Positions 24,132 through 32,401 of a stretch of DNA of 36,135 bases are shown here, piece by piece (the first letter of the stretch is position 1; every line of letters begins with the position of its first letter). Position numbers and translations under genes: made by a program. This stretch comes from Thermotogota bacterium. Its GTDB lineage: Bacteria > Thermotogota > Thermotogae > Thermotogales > DSM-5069. The DNA lies in NCBI GenBank assembly GCA_029551145.1, contig JAKPGA010000065.1:1-36135 (forward strand). The letters run 5' to 3'. Under the pieces are notes generated by a model that made no database searches, was not told where the DNA came from, and saw only the letters and a program-made list of their open reading frames with translations.

Positions 24132-24799
24132 TCCCCTTTGAAGATTGCTCTGCCAATCCTCACCATCGTTGCGCCCTCTTCAATGGCGATCTCAAAATCG
24201 TTCGTCATCCCCATAGACAGATGTACAAGTTCAGGGTGTTGCAATTGATGTAAATCTCTCAGTTTCCTAAGCTCTCTGAAAATCGATCTGATTTGTTGAA
24301 AGTCATCTGTAAAGGGTGCCATTGTCATGAGCCCAACTATCTTGATATTTCTCATCGAAGAACCAAATTCGAGTATTTCTTGTAGCTCAGATCCCTGCAC
24401 GCCTGATTTTGTTTGCTCCTGAGAGATATTCACCTCGATTAAGACTTTCTGAACCTTTCCGTACTTGTTTGCTATCCTGTCTATCTGAACAAGCTCGTCT
24501 TTTCTGCAAACGGAGTGGATATATTCGCAGATGGGTACTATATGTCTGATCTTGTTGGTTTGTATTCTTCCTATAAAATGCCACGTTGCTTGTCTGAGTG
24601 TCTGGTATTTTGCCAAGAGTTGCTGGGCGTAATTTTCTGCCAGATCCTTCACACCAAGTTCGATTATTCTTTCGATCGATTCTACATCAGCTTCTTTTGT
24701 CACAGCGATCAGCCTTATCGTGTTAGGATCTCTACCCACGCGACTTGCGGCGTTTTCAATCCTGATTTTGATATTCTTCAGATTCTCTGAGAGATCCAT
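24128..24799 (-). CDS. yggS: YggS-family pyridoxal phosphate homeostasis protein
   Basis: 223 residues, ATG 24799 behind GAGGAGGG. The alanine-racemase-like TIM-barrel signature is clear: IRLIAVTKEAD with the PLP lysine in VTKE, DLAENYAQQLLAKY, WHFIGRIQTNKIR, EVNISQEQTKSGV and LSMGMTNDFEIAIEEGATMVRIG. This cytosolic protein binds PLP and keeps amino acid and B6 pools balanced; it has no proven catalytic activity. Its start lies 44 bases inside the ruvB 3' end, an unusually long overlap but supported by the ribosome site. Confidence 0.93.
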   Translation of the reverse strand: MDLSENLKNIKIRIENAASRVGRDPNTIRLIAVTKEADVESIERIIELGVKDLAENYAQQLLAKYQTLRQATWHFIGRIQTNKIRHIVPICEYIHSVCRKDELVQIDRIANKYGKVQKVLIEVNISQEQTKSGVQGSELQEILEFGSSMRNIKIVGLMTMAPFTDDFQQIRSIFRELRKLRDLHQLQHPELVHLSMGMTNDFEIAIEEGATMVRIGRAIFKGE

Positions 24800-25796
24800 C
24801 GAACAACCCTCCTCTTATTCTCGAGGAATATCCAAGATGTGAATAGACAAGATCTGTCGCAACCCTTCCTCTTGAAGTGCGAACTATCAATCCTTTCTGC
24901 AGGAGATAAGGCTCGTGCACTTCCTTGAGGGTGTCCGCTTCAATGTTCAAAGTTGCCGCCAAGGATTCCAAGCCAACGGGACCTCCATCGTAGACTTCTA
25001 TTATGGTTCTCAGTATCCTTCTATCGACTTCATCAAGCCCCAGTTCATCGATTTCAAGAATATCCATAGTCTTCTGAACCAAAAGCGAATCTATGCTGCT
25101 TCTTCCTTTCACAGTGGCCACATCCCGTGTTCTTCTGAGTAACCTCAGGGCAATTCTTGGCGTACCTCGAGATCTCTCAGCAATCAACTGCGCAGCGGAG
25201 TCTTCAATACTGATTTTGAGGATACCGCAAGCTCTCCTGACTATTTGGACCAATTCATCGATGCTGTAGAATTGCAGTTCAAGAATCATGCCGAAGCGAT
25301 TTCTCAAAGGTGAACTCAGCAAGCCACTGCGTGTCGTGGCACCGATGAGTGTGAATGGCCTCAAACCAATGCGAATCGATCGGGCTGTGGGACCTTTGCC
25401 GATCATCACGTCTACTTTGTAATCTTCGAGTGCTGAATAGAAAATTTCTTCCACAGTCTTGTTGATCCTGTGGATCTCGTCAATGAACAGAACGTCACCA
25501 TCATTTAAGCTTGAAAGCACTGCTGCGATATCACCTTGCCTTTCGAGCACTGGACCGCTTGTGACGTATATATTTGTTCCCATCTCTCTTGCGATAACAA
25601 AAGCAAGTGTCGTCTTACCAAGACCAGGAGGCCCCGCAAAAAGAATATGATCTAACGGTTCATTTCTCATCTTTGCAGCTTGAATCGCTATCTTCAGTTT
25701 TTGCTTCACTTCAATCTGTCCTATGTAATCGTCCAGAGCGTATGGTCGTAAAGAGGAAAGGATGTCTCCATTCATACCAAGCTGAGTTTTGTCCAC
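24756..25796 (-). CDS. ruvB: Holliday junction branch migration helicase RuvB
   Basis: 346 residues from GTG 25796, with AAGGAG seven bases upstream; an ATG at 25841 would extend into asnS and lacks a site. AAA+ motifs are visible: LRPYALDDYIGQ at the start, Walker A GPPGLGKTT at 55-63, Walker B VLFIDEIHR at about 102-110, sensor GATTRSGLLSSPLRNRFG, and a C-terminal winged helix (GGPVGLESLAATLN). The RuvB hexamer moves Holliday junctions together with RuvA and RuvC, which are not encoded here. It lies between asnS and yggS in the packed run. Confidence 0.96.
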   Translation of the reverse strand: MDKTQLGMNGDILSSLRPYALDDYIGQIEVKQKLKIAIQAAKMRNEPLDHILFAGPPGLGKTTLAFVIAREMGTNIYVTSGPVLERQGDIAAVLSSLNDGDVLFIDEIHRINKTVEEIFYSALEDYKVDVMIGKGPTARSIRIGLRPFTLIGATTRSGLLSSPLRNRFGMILELQFYSIDELVQIVRRACGILKISIEDSAAQLIAERSRGTPRIALRLLRRTRDVATVKGRSSIDSLLVQKTMDILEIDELGLDEVDRRILRTIIEVYDGGPVGLESLAATLNIEADTLKEVHEPYLLQKGLIVRTSRGRVATDLVYSHLGYSSRIRGGLFDGSLRESEEYQNQD

Positions 25797-25809
25797 TGCA
25801 CAACTCCTT

Positions 25810-27108
25810 TCACGGATAGATTCTATACAGTGTTCTGGCAAAGGGTATAGCTTCTCTTATGTGCTCAAGACCACAAATCCAAGCAACTGTTCGTTCTATT
25901 CCAAGTCCAAAACCACTGTGGGGAACACTTCCCCATTTTCTCAGATCGAGATACCATTGATACTTTTCCTTCGGTAAATTGAACTCTTCGAGCCTTTCCA
26001 GCAACAATTGGTAGTCGTGTATCCTCTGTGACCCACCTATGATCTCTCCATAACCTTCAGGTGCAAGTAAGTCTGCGCAGCGCACAACTTCAGGCCTTTT
26101 TGGATCTGGTTGCATGTAGAAAGCCTTCACCTTTCTGGGATAGTGTGTAACAAAGACTGGTTTTTCGAAATTAGAAGCTATTACAGTCTCCTCGTCACCG
26201 CCGAAATCATCTCCCCACTGAATATTGGAACCACTTTTTTGCAGCAATTTGATCGCTTCGTCGTACGTGATCCTTTCAAAAGGCACTTCAACCTTCTGTA
26301 GTTTTTTCGTATCTCTACCAAGAGCCAACAAATGGTCCTGTGCATTTTCAAGGACATACTTCACTATGTATGAAATTAGTTCTTCTTGCAGTCTTAAATT
26401 GTCTTCGTGCTCGTAATACGCAACTTCAGCCTCGTGCATCCAGAACTCTATCAAATGACGTCGCGTTTTTGATTTTTCGGCCCTGAAAGTGGGACCAAGG
26501 TTATACACCTTACCAAAAGCCATGCAAGCGGCCTCAAGATAAAGTTGTCCAGTCTGCGTTAAATACACCTTCCCATAGTCAAAATAATCGAGTTCGAAAA
26601 GATTTTCAGCCGTTTCCCCAATCGCTCCGGTGAAGATTGGCGTATCGATCAAGGTGAAATTTCTTGCTTTGTAAAAGTGCCTTATAGCCATCAGGATGGC
26701 ATCTCTTACCTTCAAAATATGAAACTGCCGTCTTGATCTCAACCACAGATGCCTGTACGACATCAGAAAATCTATACCGTGATCTTTTTTGGATATAGGA
26801 TAAGGCTCATCGGGGATCTGGATTGGTATCACGTCTGTTGCATGGATTTCAACACCATAAGGTGATCTTTTATCTTCGATCACCTTGCCTCTGACGATTA
26901 CACTTGATTCGATTCTGAGTTTGGATGCACTTTCAAAAACCTCAGGTCTGGCAGATGAACTTTCGACCACAACCTGAACAAAACCGGTACCATCCCTGAA
27001 CTGGATGAAGTGAATCTTACCACTTGATCGGATATTCCACACCCAACCTCGCAATTCAACTTCCTCACCTATGTGATCTTTGAGTTCCTCAACGTAGAAC
27101 CAGTTCAC
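25810..27108 (-). CDS. asnS: asparaginyl-tRNA synthetase
   Basis: 432 residues, GTG 27108 behind AGGAGG. A class IIb synthetase: an N-terminal OB fold that binds the anticodon (about 15-100, VELRGWVWNIRSSGKIHFI), then the catalytic core with TGAIGETAENLFELDYF, motif 2 FRAEKSKTRRHLIEFWMHEAE-like sequence near residue 215 and motif 3 GFGLGIERTVAWI near 405. The Asn rather than Asp assignment rests on HLIEFWMHEAE and YPRKVKAFYM; discrimination from AspS/archaeal-type AspRS is fairly good but not absolute. It is the first gene of the long minus-strand run, divergent from tRNA-Cys. Confidence 0.92.
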   Translation of the reverse strand: MNWFYVEELKDHIGEEVELRGWVWNIRSSGKIHFIQFRDGTGFVQVVVESSSARPEVFESASKLRIESSVIVRGKVIEDKRSPYGVEIHATDVIPIQIPDEPYPISKKDHGIDFLMSYRHLWLRSRRQFHILKVRDAILMAIRHFYKARNFTLIDTPIFTGAIGETAENLFELDYFDYGKVYLTQTGQLYLEAACMAFGKVYNLGPTFRAEKSKTRRHLIEFWMHEAEVAYYEHEDNLRLQEELISYIVKYVLENAQDHLLALGRDTKKLQKVEVPFERITYDEAIKLLQKSGSNIQWGDDFGGDEETVIASNFEKPVFVTHYPRKVKAFYMQPDPKRPEVVRCADLLAPEGYGEIIGGSQRIHDYQLLLERLEEFNLPKEKYQWYLDLRKWGSVPHSGFGLGIERTVAWICGLEHIREAIPFARTLYRIYP

Positions 27109-27160
27109 AATGATCCCTCCTCATTGCTTTCTTTTTTAATCATAACACTTCACATGTCAC

Positions 27161-27188
27161 TTGAACATCGTAGACATCGTGGTATAAT
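27161..27188 (+). promoter_or_regulatory. promoter of tRNA-Cys
   Basis: TTGAAC at 27161-27166, 16-base spacer, perfect TATAAT at 27183-27188, ten bases before the tRNA 5' end. Match and placement are like those of the other tRNA promoter in the window. Confidence 0.75.
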
Positions 27189-27198
27189 ATGTTCGCCA

Positions 27199-27274
27199 GG
27201 CGACGTAGCCAAGTGGTTAAGGCGGGGGTCTGCAAAATCCCTACTCGTGGGTTCGAATCCCACCGTCGCCTCCA
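27199..27274 (+). tRNA. tRNA-Cys (anticodon GCA)
   Basis: Acceptor GGCGACG/CGTCGCC, D arm GCC...GGC, anticodon stem GGGGT/ATCCC with loop CTGCAAA, T stem GTGGG/CCCAC with TTCGAAT, discriminator U as usual for Cys, encoded CCA. Anticodon GCA. A single-tRNA transcript with its own promoter and terminator. Confidence 0.96.
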
Positions 27275-27299
27275 AGAGGGAACTGATTCCCTCTTTTTT
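27275..27299 (+). terminator. rho-independent terminator after tRNA-Cys
   Basis: AGAGGGAA (27275-27282) pairs with TTCCCTCT (27287-27294) around a four-base loop, followed by five T (27295-27299). The stem starts directly after the tRNA CCA end. Confidence 0.9.
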
Positions 27300-27308
27300 C
27301 TTTCCCCC

Positions 27309-27336
27309 TTGACTATTCACCCAACAGTTGCATAAT
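27309..27336 (+). promoter_or_regulatory. possible promoter of the rtcB operon
   Basis: TTGACT (27309-27314), 16-base spacer, CATAAT (27331-27336), each one mismatch from consensus. The start would fall near 27343, just before the ribosome site GAGGTG (27344-27349), so the leader would be very short. Confidence 0.5.
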
Positions 27337-27355
27337 CATCTTAGAGGTGAACCAC

Positions 27356-28750
27356 GTGGATATCAAACGTCTCGACCGCTTTGTATTCCAGATAAAGGGT
27401 ATCAACGTCGACGCCATTGTTTACACAGATCAAGAAACAATCAATGACTCAGAGTTCAGAGAAGCCTTACAGCAAATAGTCAATGTGACATACATGCCCG
27501 GCATTGTTGCTGCAATTGCAATGCCTGATATCCATTGGGGATATGGTTTTCCAATAGGTGGAGTTGGGGTTTTCTCAGCTGAGAGTGGCGTCATTTCCCC
27601 TGGGGGTATTGGATTTGACATAAACTGTGGTGTTCGGGTGCTATTGACATCTGCAAGTGAAAATGAGGTTAGACCAGTTCTTGGAAAATTGCTCGATCAG
27701 ATATACAGAACCGTACCGGTGGGTGTAGGCGCAGGTAGAGCCATAAAGGTGGACGAAAGAACGCTGCACATGGTTTGTGTGCAAGGGGCTCACTGGGCCG
27801 TTGAAAAAGGTTATGGAACCATACACGATTTGAACAGAATTGAGGACACAGGGAAACTGAGCCCAGCCGATCCAATCCATGTGTCGAAAAAAGCCTTTGA
27901 AAGAGGACTTGATGAACTGGGTACTCTTGGTGCTGGCAACCATTTCATAGAGATACAAAAGGTTGAGCGAATTTTCTCTGAAAGTGTTGCGCGTGCATTT
28001 GGAATCTTTCAGGACCAGATCGCGATTTCCATACATTGTGGCAGTCGTGGATTTGGACATCAAATTGCCACTGATTACATTCAAATTATGCGTGATAAAC
28101 TATCCAGCCACAACAAGAGCCTACCCGATAAACAACTGATAAATGCCCCGCTCAGTCATCCAATTGGACAACAGTACTTCAGTGCCATGAATTGTGCAGC
28201 GAATTATGCCTTTGCGAACAGACAGATGATAGCTGAAATGATAACGAGAGCTTTCCAGAGAATTCTCCCAAAACACAAGATCTGGCTCCTGTACGATGTC
28301 GCACATAACATTGCTAAAATCGAGAAATACAGACAACGGGTTATAGTTCACCGCAAAGGTGCTACAAGATCTTTAGGGCCCGGTAATACTTTGTTGTCAA
28401 GTGATTTCATCGAAATTGGACAACCAGTTTTGATACCAGGAAGCATGGGAACCGCTTCGTACATACTTGTTGGAACCAAGAAAGCCGAGGAAATCTCTTA
28501 TGCAAGTACAGCTCATGGTGCTGGAAGATTGTTAGGTAGAAGAGCAGCTGTAAGAGATCTCTCATATCAGCAGATCCTGGGGCAGCTTAAAGAGAAAGGA
28601 ATAATAACTCTGAGCAAAGAGAAGAAGACATTGGTGGAGGAGGCACCTCAGGTGTACAAAGATGTAGACAGGGTTGTGGAAATTGTAGATCAAATTGGGA
28701 TCTCTAAGAAGGTTGCTCGCTTGCTGCCATTGGGTGTGGTAAAGGGATGA
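27356..28750 (+). CDS. rtcB: RtcB-type RNA ligase
   Basis: 464 residues from GTG 27356 (GAGGTG six bases upstream; the GTG at 27347 is inside that site). RtcB joins 2',3'-cyclic phosphate or 3'-phosphate RNA ends to 5'-OH ends using GTP and Mn2+. Family motifs: MPDIHWGYGFPIGGV, PGGIGFDINCGVR (metal-binding Cys), GAGNHF, HCGSRGFGHQI, LYDVAHNIAK, HRKGATRSLGPG and STAHGAGRLLGRR, which holds the guanylylated His. All key residues are present. No archease gene is seen nearby. Its stop overlaps the MFS transporter start by four bases, so the two are translationally coupled. In bacteria RtcB serves RNA repair; a role specific to this operon is unknown. Confidence 0.94.
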   Translation: MDIKRLDRFVFQIKGINVDAIVYTDQETINDSEFREALQQIVNVTYMPGIVAAIAMPDIHWGYGFPIGGVGVFSAESGVISPGGIGFDINCGVRVLLTSASENEVRPVLGKLLDQIYRTVPVGVGAGRAIKVDERTLHMVCVQGAHWAVEKGYGTIHDLNRIEDTGKLSPADPIHVSKKAFERGLDELGTLGAGNHFIEIQKVERIFSESVARAFGIFQDQIAISIHCGSRGFGHQIATDYIQIMRDKLSSHNKSLPDKQLINAPLSHPIGQQYFSAMNCAANYAFANRQMIAEMITRAFQRILPKHKIWLLYDVAHNIAKIEKYRQRVIVHRKGATRSLGPGNTLLSSDFIEIGQPVLIPGSMGTASYILVGTKKAEEISYASTAHGAGRLLGRRAAVRDLSYQQILGQLKEKGIITLSKEKKTLVEEAPQVYKDVDRVVEIVDQIGISKKVARLLPLGVVKG

Positions 28751-30114
28751 GGTTCTATCTGAACTTTGAAGGCGTTGCATCCACATTGTATATTCTACTC
28801 ACGCAGGGTGCTGTTTTCACAGGTCTTGCTCTCGCGTTTAAGCTTGATGAGTTCCTCATTGGTGTTAGTGCAGCGTTCCCGATGATTGCACAAACATTTC
28901 AAATAGTTTCACCGTTGATAATGAAAAAATTCCCCAAGAGGAGATTCTTGACTAATCTTTTCAATCTTCTTTCAAGACTCCCTTGGGCTTTGTTGATGAT
29001 ACTCTTACTTTCCCCAAGAAGAAGTCCTGCCGCTTTTGTAATTGTGTTTGCTTTCTCACAGATTTTCGGAACTTTGGCCGGGAATGCTTGGACATCGCTG
29101 GTTCGCGACTTGATACCTGAACAAGAGAGAGGGACATTCTTTGGTAGGAGGAATATCTACACCTCGCTTGTAACACTGGTCGCTTTCTATGGTTATTCTA
29201 TACTTATTGAGAAATTCCAAGACCCTTTGGGCTATGAAATAGTAATTGGTATTGGTATGATCGGTATGCTTCTGTCTTTGTGGTCTCTGAAGAAGGTTCC
29301 AGAGGTTCCTTTGAAGAGTTCCAGCGCATTAATAGAGACAAAAGTCGTCTTTCAAGACTACAATTTCATGAGGCTGTGTGTTTTTTACCTAATTTGGAAT
29401 GCCGTTATAGCTTTTACCTCTCCGTTTTACAGTTACCATTTGCTGAAGAACCTCAATGTGCCCTTTTCATACATAGGTATAACAACGGTGATCAACAGCC
29501 TTGTTGCTATGGCTTTCTACAATATCTGGGGTAAACTTTCTGACAAGTACGGGCACAAGACAGTTGCAGTACTTGGGATTCTCATGGCTTGCTACGTTTC
29601 TCCGTTGTGGATTTTGATGAATCAATTTACTTGGAAGTATCTGATGATCGTTGATGTTGTGATGTCTGGTATTGCTTGGTCTGCCATAAACCTCACCTTT
29701 CTAACACTCCCAATGGAGGTTGCTCATAGCTCCTCACCAGCATATTTTGCCATGTATGCAACCTTTGGAGGCATTGGTGGTCTGATTGGTGCGATCGTGG
29801 GCGGTGCAACTGCGAAGGCACTATCACCATTGGCCTTTTCGATTCTTGGGATTCCGATAGTTGGGATACAGATAATGTTCTTCACGGCAAGCTTTTTGAG
29901 AGCCTTCACGCTGAGATTTCTTTTGAGAGTAAGGACGAAAAGGTATGTACCTGTTCGTCGTCTCATAGTAAGTGCCTTATCGTATATCTCACGTGGTGAG
30001 ATACCCAAGGTGAACGGATCGGATGTCTACGATCTGAGTAAAATGATAAAGCGGAAGATCGAGGAGGTTCAGTTGGAGGAGGAGAAGCAATGGCGAGTGA
30101 AAAGATGGTGGTAG
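28747..30114 (+). CDS. MFS transporter
   Basis: 455 residues with about 12 hydrophobic segments arranged as two bundles of six, separated by a charged middle loop near residue 190-205. The first inter-helix loop after helix 2 has MKKFPKRRFL, and the second half has the WGKLSDKYGHKTV motif, the usual MFS loop A element. A 60-residue charged cytosolic tail ends in KQWRVKRWW. The substrate cannot be told. It is coupled by a four-base overlap to rtcB and overlaps the RseC-like gene by 25 bases. Confidence 0.88.
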   Translation: MRFYLNFEGVASTLYILLTQGAVFTGLALAFKLDEFLIGVSAAFPMIAQTFQIVSPLIMKKFPKRRFLTNLFNLLSRLPWALLMILLLSPRRSPAAFVIVFAFSQIFGTLAGNAWTSLVRDLIPEQERGTFFGRRNIYTSLVTLVAFYGYSILIEKFQDPLGYEIVIGIGMIGMLLSLWSLKKVPEVPLKSSSALIETKVVFQDYNFMRLCVFYLIWNAVIAFTSPFYSYHLLKNLNVPFSYIGITTVINSLVAMAFYNIWGKLSDKYGHKTVAVLGILMACYVSPLWILMNQFTWKYLMIVDVVMSGIAWSAINLTFLTLPMEVAHSSSPAYFAMYATFGGIGGLIGAIVGGATAKALSPLAFSILGIPIVGIQIMFFTASFLRAFTLRFLLRVRTKRYVPVRRLIVSALSYISRGEIPKVNGSDVYDLSKMIKRKIEEVQLEEEKQWRVKRWW

Positions 30115-30503
30115 TAGAGATAGATAATTCGAGTGTGATACTTGCTAAGGAAAGAACATCGATGTGTGGCAAATGCCCTGCGAACATGTTTTGTACAGGA
30201 GAAAAACAGACAGTAAGATTGCAAATAGATAAAGCAGGGTTTGACCTTAAGATAGGAGATCAGGTTCTGGTCAAAACACCTGCAGCAAGCGGGATAAAAG
30301 TTGCTGTATTGGTCTACACCATTCCAACGATTGTTTTTGTCATGTCACTGATTCTTTGCTTATTCTTGTTTTCAGAAATTGTGTCACTCGCGATATCACT
30401 GTCGGTAGTCGCTGGATATTATTCACTGCTAAGGCTCTACGACAAAAAGTTCAGAAAGAAGTTTCGACCTGAGATCATTCAAGTTGTTCGCGAGACACAG
30501 TGA
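30090..30503 (+). CDS. RseC/SoxR-reducing-type membrane protein
   Basis: 137 residues, ATG 30090 behind GGAGGAG. An N-terminal soluble part holds CGKCPANMFC (Cys26, Cys29, Cys35), then KIGDQVLVKTP, and two membrane segments (about 68-90 and 92-112) with a basic C-terminal tail. This is the RseC_MucC layout: a Cys-rich, possibly Fe-S or redox domain on a two-span membrane anchor, associated in other bacteria with the Rnf electron-transfer complex that reduces SoxR. No rnf gene is in the window. Its 3' end overlaps tail to tail with the ferritin-like gene by 29 bases. Confidence 0.82.
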   Translation: MASEKMVVVEIDNSSVILAKERTSMCGKCPANMFCTGEKQTVRLQIDKAGFDLKIGDQVLVKTPAASGIKVAVLVYTIPTIVFVMSLILCLFLFSEIVSLAISLSVVAGYYSLLRLYDKKFRKKFRPEIIQVVRETQ

Positions 30504-30936
30504 GTAGATCTATCAAGTGCTTTTTCTCTTCATTTATGATGCTCTCAATTGTGCTTTTTTCGGCTGTGGCATATCTCAACAGCTCTGAATAGAAGATGAT
30601 ACTATCTTTTTCAATGCTTATGGCCAGGTCGAGTGCTTGTTGCAAAGACAAATCTTGTTTTGATTTTTCTATGGATGGAAAAATAGAGACTTGTGCAAAA
30701 CTTTTCAGATAACCACTCACTTCGTCCTCAATCCAGCTTGTAACAGATGTTGAGCTGTGGGTTTGTTCGGTCAGATTCTTGAAGATTTGTTGATGTACCC
30801 TTTCCTGATCTGCCAGTCGGTTGAAGAAGTCTTTCATCCTTTGATTCTTCTGATTCTTCGCAAGATTGTCATAAAAAACATAACCATTCGCCTCGACTTG
30901 TACGGCAATTGAAACCAAATCACCTATAGATACCAT
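30475..30936 (-). CDS. ferritin-like di-iron protein (rubrerythrin-type helical bundle)
   Basis: 153 residues from ATG 30936, with AGGAGGTG five bases upstream; a GTG at 30978 is also in frame without a site. Two helix pairs carry the di-iron pattern: Glu15 in VQVEANGYVFY, Glu45-x-x-His48 in DQERVHQ, Glu109 in SIEKDSIIFY and Glu137-x-x-His140 in INEEKKH. There is no C-terminal rubredoxin CXXC pair, so it is the erythrin/ferritin-like form rather than full rubrerythrin. Members detoxify peroxide or handle iron in anaerobes. It follows korA by 72 bases where korB would normally be. Confidence 0.85.
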   Translation of the reverse strand: MVSIGDLVSIAVQVEANGYVFYDNLAKNQKNQRMKDFFNRLADQERVHQQIFKNLTEQTHSSTSVTSWIEDEVSGYLKSFAQVSIFPSIEKSKQDLSLQQALDLAISIEKDSIIFYSELLRYATAEKSTIESIINEEKKHLIDLLTVSREQLE

Positions 30937-31008
30937 TTGAACACCTCCTATTTCTCTATGTTTAGTGCCGACTTTCATGCACCTTTGGTGAAAATCGGTA
31001 TAACTTTC

Positions 31009-32169
31009 TCAAAACTCTATCATTTCCGTTTGCAATGAGCTGATGCCGTCCAAAATCTCCTCAGGAGTGATCAATCTCCCACCGACTTTGGTTACGGTTT
31101 TGACCCTTATGTTCTTTTTCGTAAGCGATAGTACTTCTTTCGCATACTGACCTAAGTTCATTTCGGCGAAAACGACTCCATCAACTTGAGTCAAGAGTTT
31201 TTTCAATCTCGTAGCAGCCGTTGGCCAGATTGTTATGGGTCGGAAAAGTCCAACTTTGATCTTGTCCTGCCTTGCTATCTTAATGGCTTTTATGGCACTT
31301 CTTGCAACCGATCCATAGGCTATGACCAAGATCTCGGCATCTTCGGTCATGTACTCGTCGTACATCGCTATTTGATCTGCATGAACCCGTATCTTGTTGG
31401 ATAAACGTCTAACCAATTTGTCGCTGATCTCAAAGCTCGCTTGAGGAAAGCCTGATTCATCGTGGACAAGTCCTGATACATGAAAACGCGCTTTACCCAT
31501 TTCGATGAGCGGTGTGGGAGTTGGTTCTGCGAAATCTTGTTCGGAGAACGGCGTGTAGATTTCCTCCTCTGATAGATCGCTCTCGGTCAATCTTGGAACG
31601 ATTTTTATTTCTTTATCATCTGGCAACTCAAAGGTCTCCCGCATGTGCCCCAACACTTCGTCCATTAGAAATATGACGGGTGTACGATAAACCTCTGCAT
31701 AATTAAAGGCTTTTATTATGAGTCTATACGTTTCACCAACACTCCAAGGGTACAGTGCGATGATCTCATGATCTCCATGTGTGCCCCATCTTGCCTGCAT
31801 TATGTCTCCTTGAGCGGGCTGCGTGGGAAGTCCGGTTGAGGGTCCTCCGCGCATCACATTCACAAATACACATGGCGTTTCAGTCATGATAGCATAGCCA
31901 ATTGCTTCCTGCATCAGGCTGAAACCGGGACCACTGGTCGCAGTCATCGATTTGGAGCCAGCCAAAGACGCACCTATTATAGCCGCGGCGCTCGCTATTT
32001 CGTCTTCCATTTGAATAAAGACTCCCCCAACTTTCGGTAATTCTCTTGCCATTGTCTCCGCAATCTCGGATGATGGAGTTATGGGGTAGCCTGCGTAAAA
32101 TCTGCAACCACCTCTTATGGCTCCAAGAGCACAAGCTTCATTACCTTGCATCAGTACTCTTTCACCCAT
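31009..32169 (-). CDS. korA: 2-oxoacid:ferredoxin oxidoreductase alpha subunit (KorA-like)
   Basis: 386 residues from ATG 32169, with AGGAGAG upstream. The alpha-subunit pattern of 2-oxoglutarate/2-oxoisovalerate oxidoreductases is clear: LMQGNEACALGAIRGGCRFYAGYPITPSSE, QMEDEIASAAAIIGAS, TATSGPGFSLM, GGPSTGLPT and QGDIMQARWGTHGDHEIIALYPWS. 2-Oxoglutarate is the best guess, not proof. The enzyme needs the TPP-binding beta subunit, but no beta or gamma gene is found within the window on either strand; the next gene downstream is ferritin-like. It overlaps korD by eight bases. Confidence 0.9.
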   Translation of the reverse strand: MGERVLMQGNEACALGAIRGGCRFYAGYPITPSSEIAETMARELPKVGGVFIQMEDEIASAAAIIGASLAGSKSMTATSGPGFSLMQEAIGYAIMTETPCVFVNVMRGGPSTGLPTQPAQGDIMQARWGTHGDHEIIALYPWSVGETYRLIIKAFNYAEVYRTPVIFLMDEVLGHMRETFELPDDKEIKIVPRLTESDLSEEEIYTPFSEQDFAEPTPTPLIEMGKARFHVSGLVHDESGFPQASFEISDKLVRRLSNKIRVHADQIAMYDEYMTEDAEILVIAYGSVARSAIKAIKIARQDKIKVGLFRPITIWPTAATRLKKLLTQVDGVVFAEMNLGQYAKEVLSLTKKNIRVKTVTKVGGRLITPEEILDGISSLQTEMIEF

Positions 32170-32389
32170 TTTGAACACTCTCCTGTACAGGTTGTTTTTC
32201 CCGTATGACGATAGCAAAATCCGGGCAGAGGTTCTCACACATCAAGCAACCAATGCACTTTGCATGATCTGTCACAACTGGTTTTAACAGATCTCCTTTG
32301 GCAATTGTCCCAGTAGGACAGAAATGATAACATATACCACACTTTTTGCACCAAGAGTAATTTATGATCACCTCGTACTGTTTTTTCAT
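32162..32389 (-). CDS. korD: 2x[4Fe-4S] ferredoxin subunit of 2-oxoacid oxidoreductase (KorD-like)
   Basis: 75 residues, ATG 32389 behind AGGAGGT. Two CX2CX2CX3C motifs (Cys14, 17, 20, 24 and Cys45, 48, 51, 55) bind two [4Fe-4S] clusters; the residue after the last Cys of each is Pro, as usual. It passes electrons from the korA-containing complex to ferredoxin. It sits between the sodium-pump decarboxylase subunit gene (12 bases away) and korA (overlapping), the common korD-korA order. Confidence 0.92.
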   Translation of the reverse strand: MKKQYEVIINYSWCKKCGICYHFCPTGTIAKGDLLKPVVTDHAKCIGCLMCENLCPDFAIVIREKQPVQESVQNG

Positions 32390-32401
32390 TTCCCAGACCT
32401 C

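Noticed and set aside
27641-28084. 147-codon minus-strand open frame
   Set aside because: Antisense to rtcB, which carries all active-site motifs; no ribosome site.
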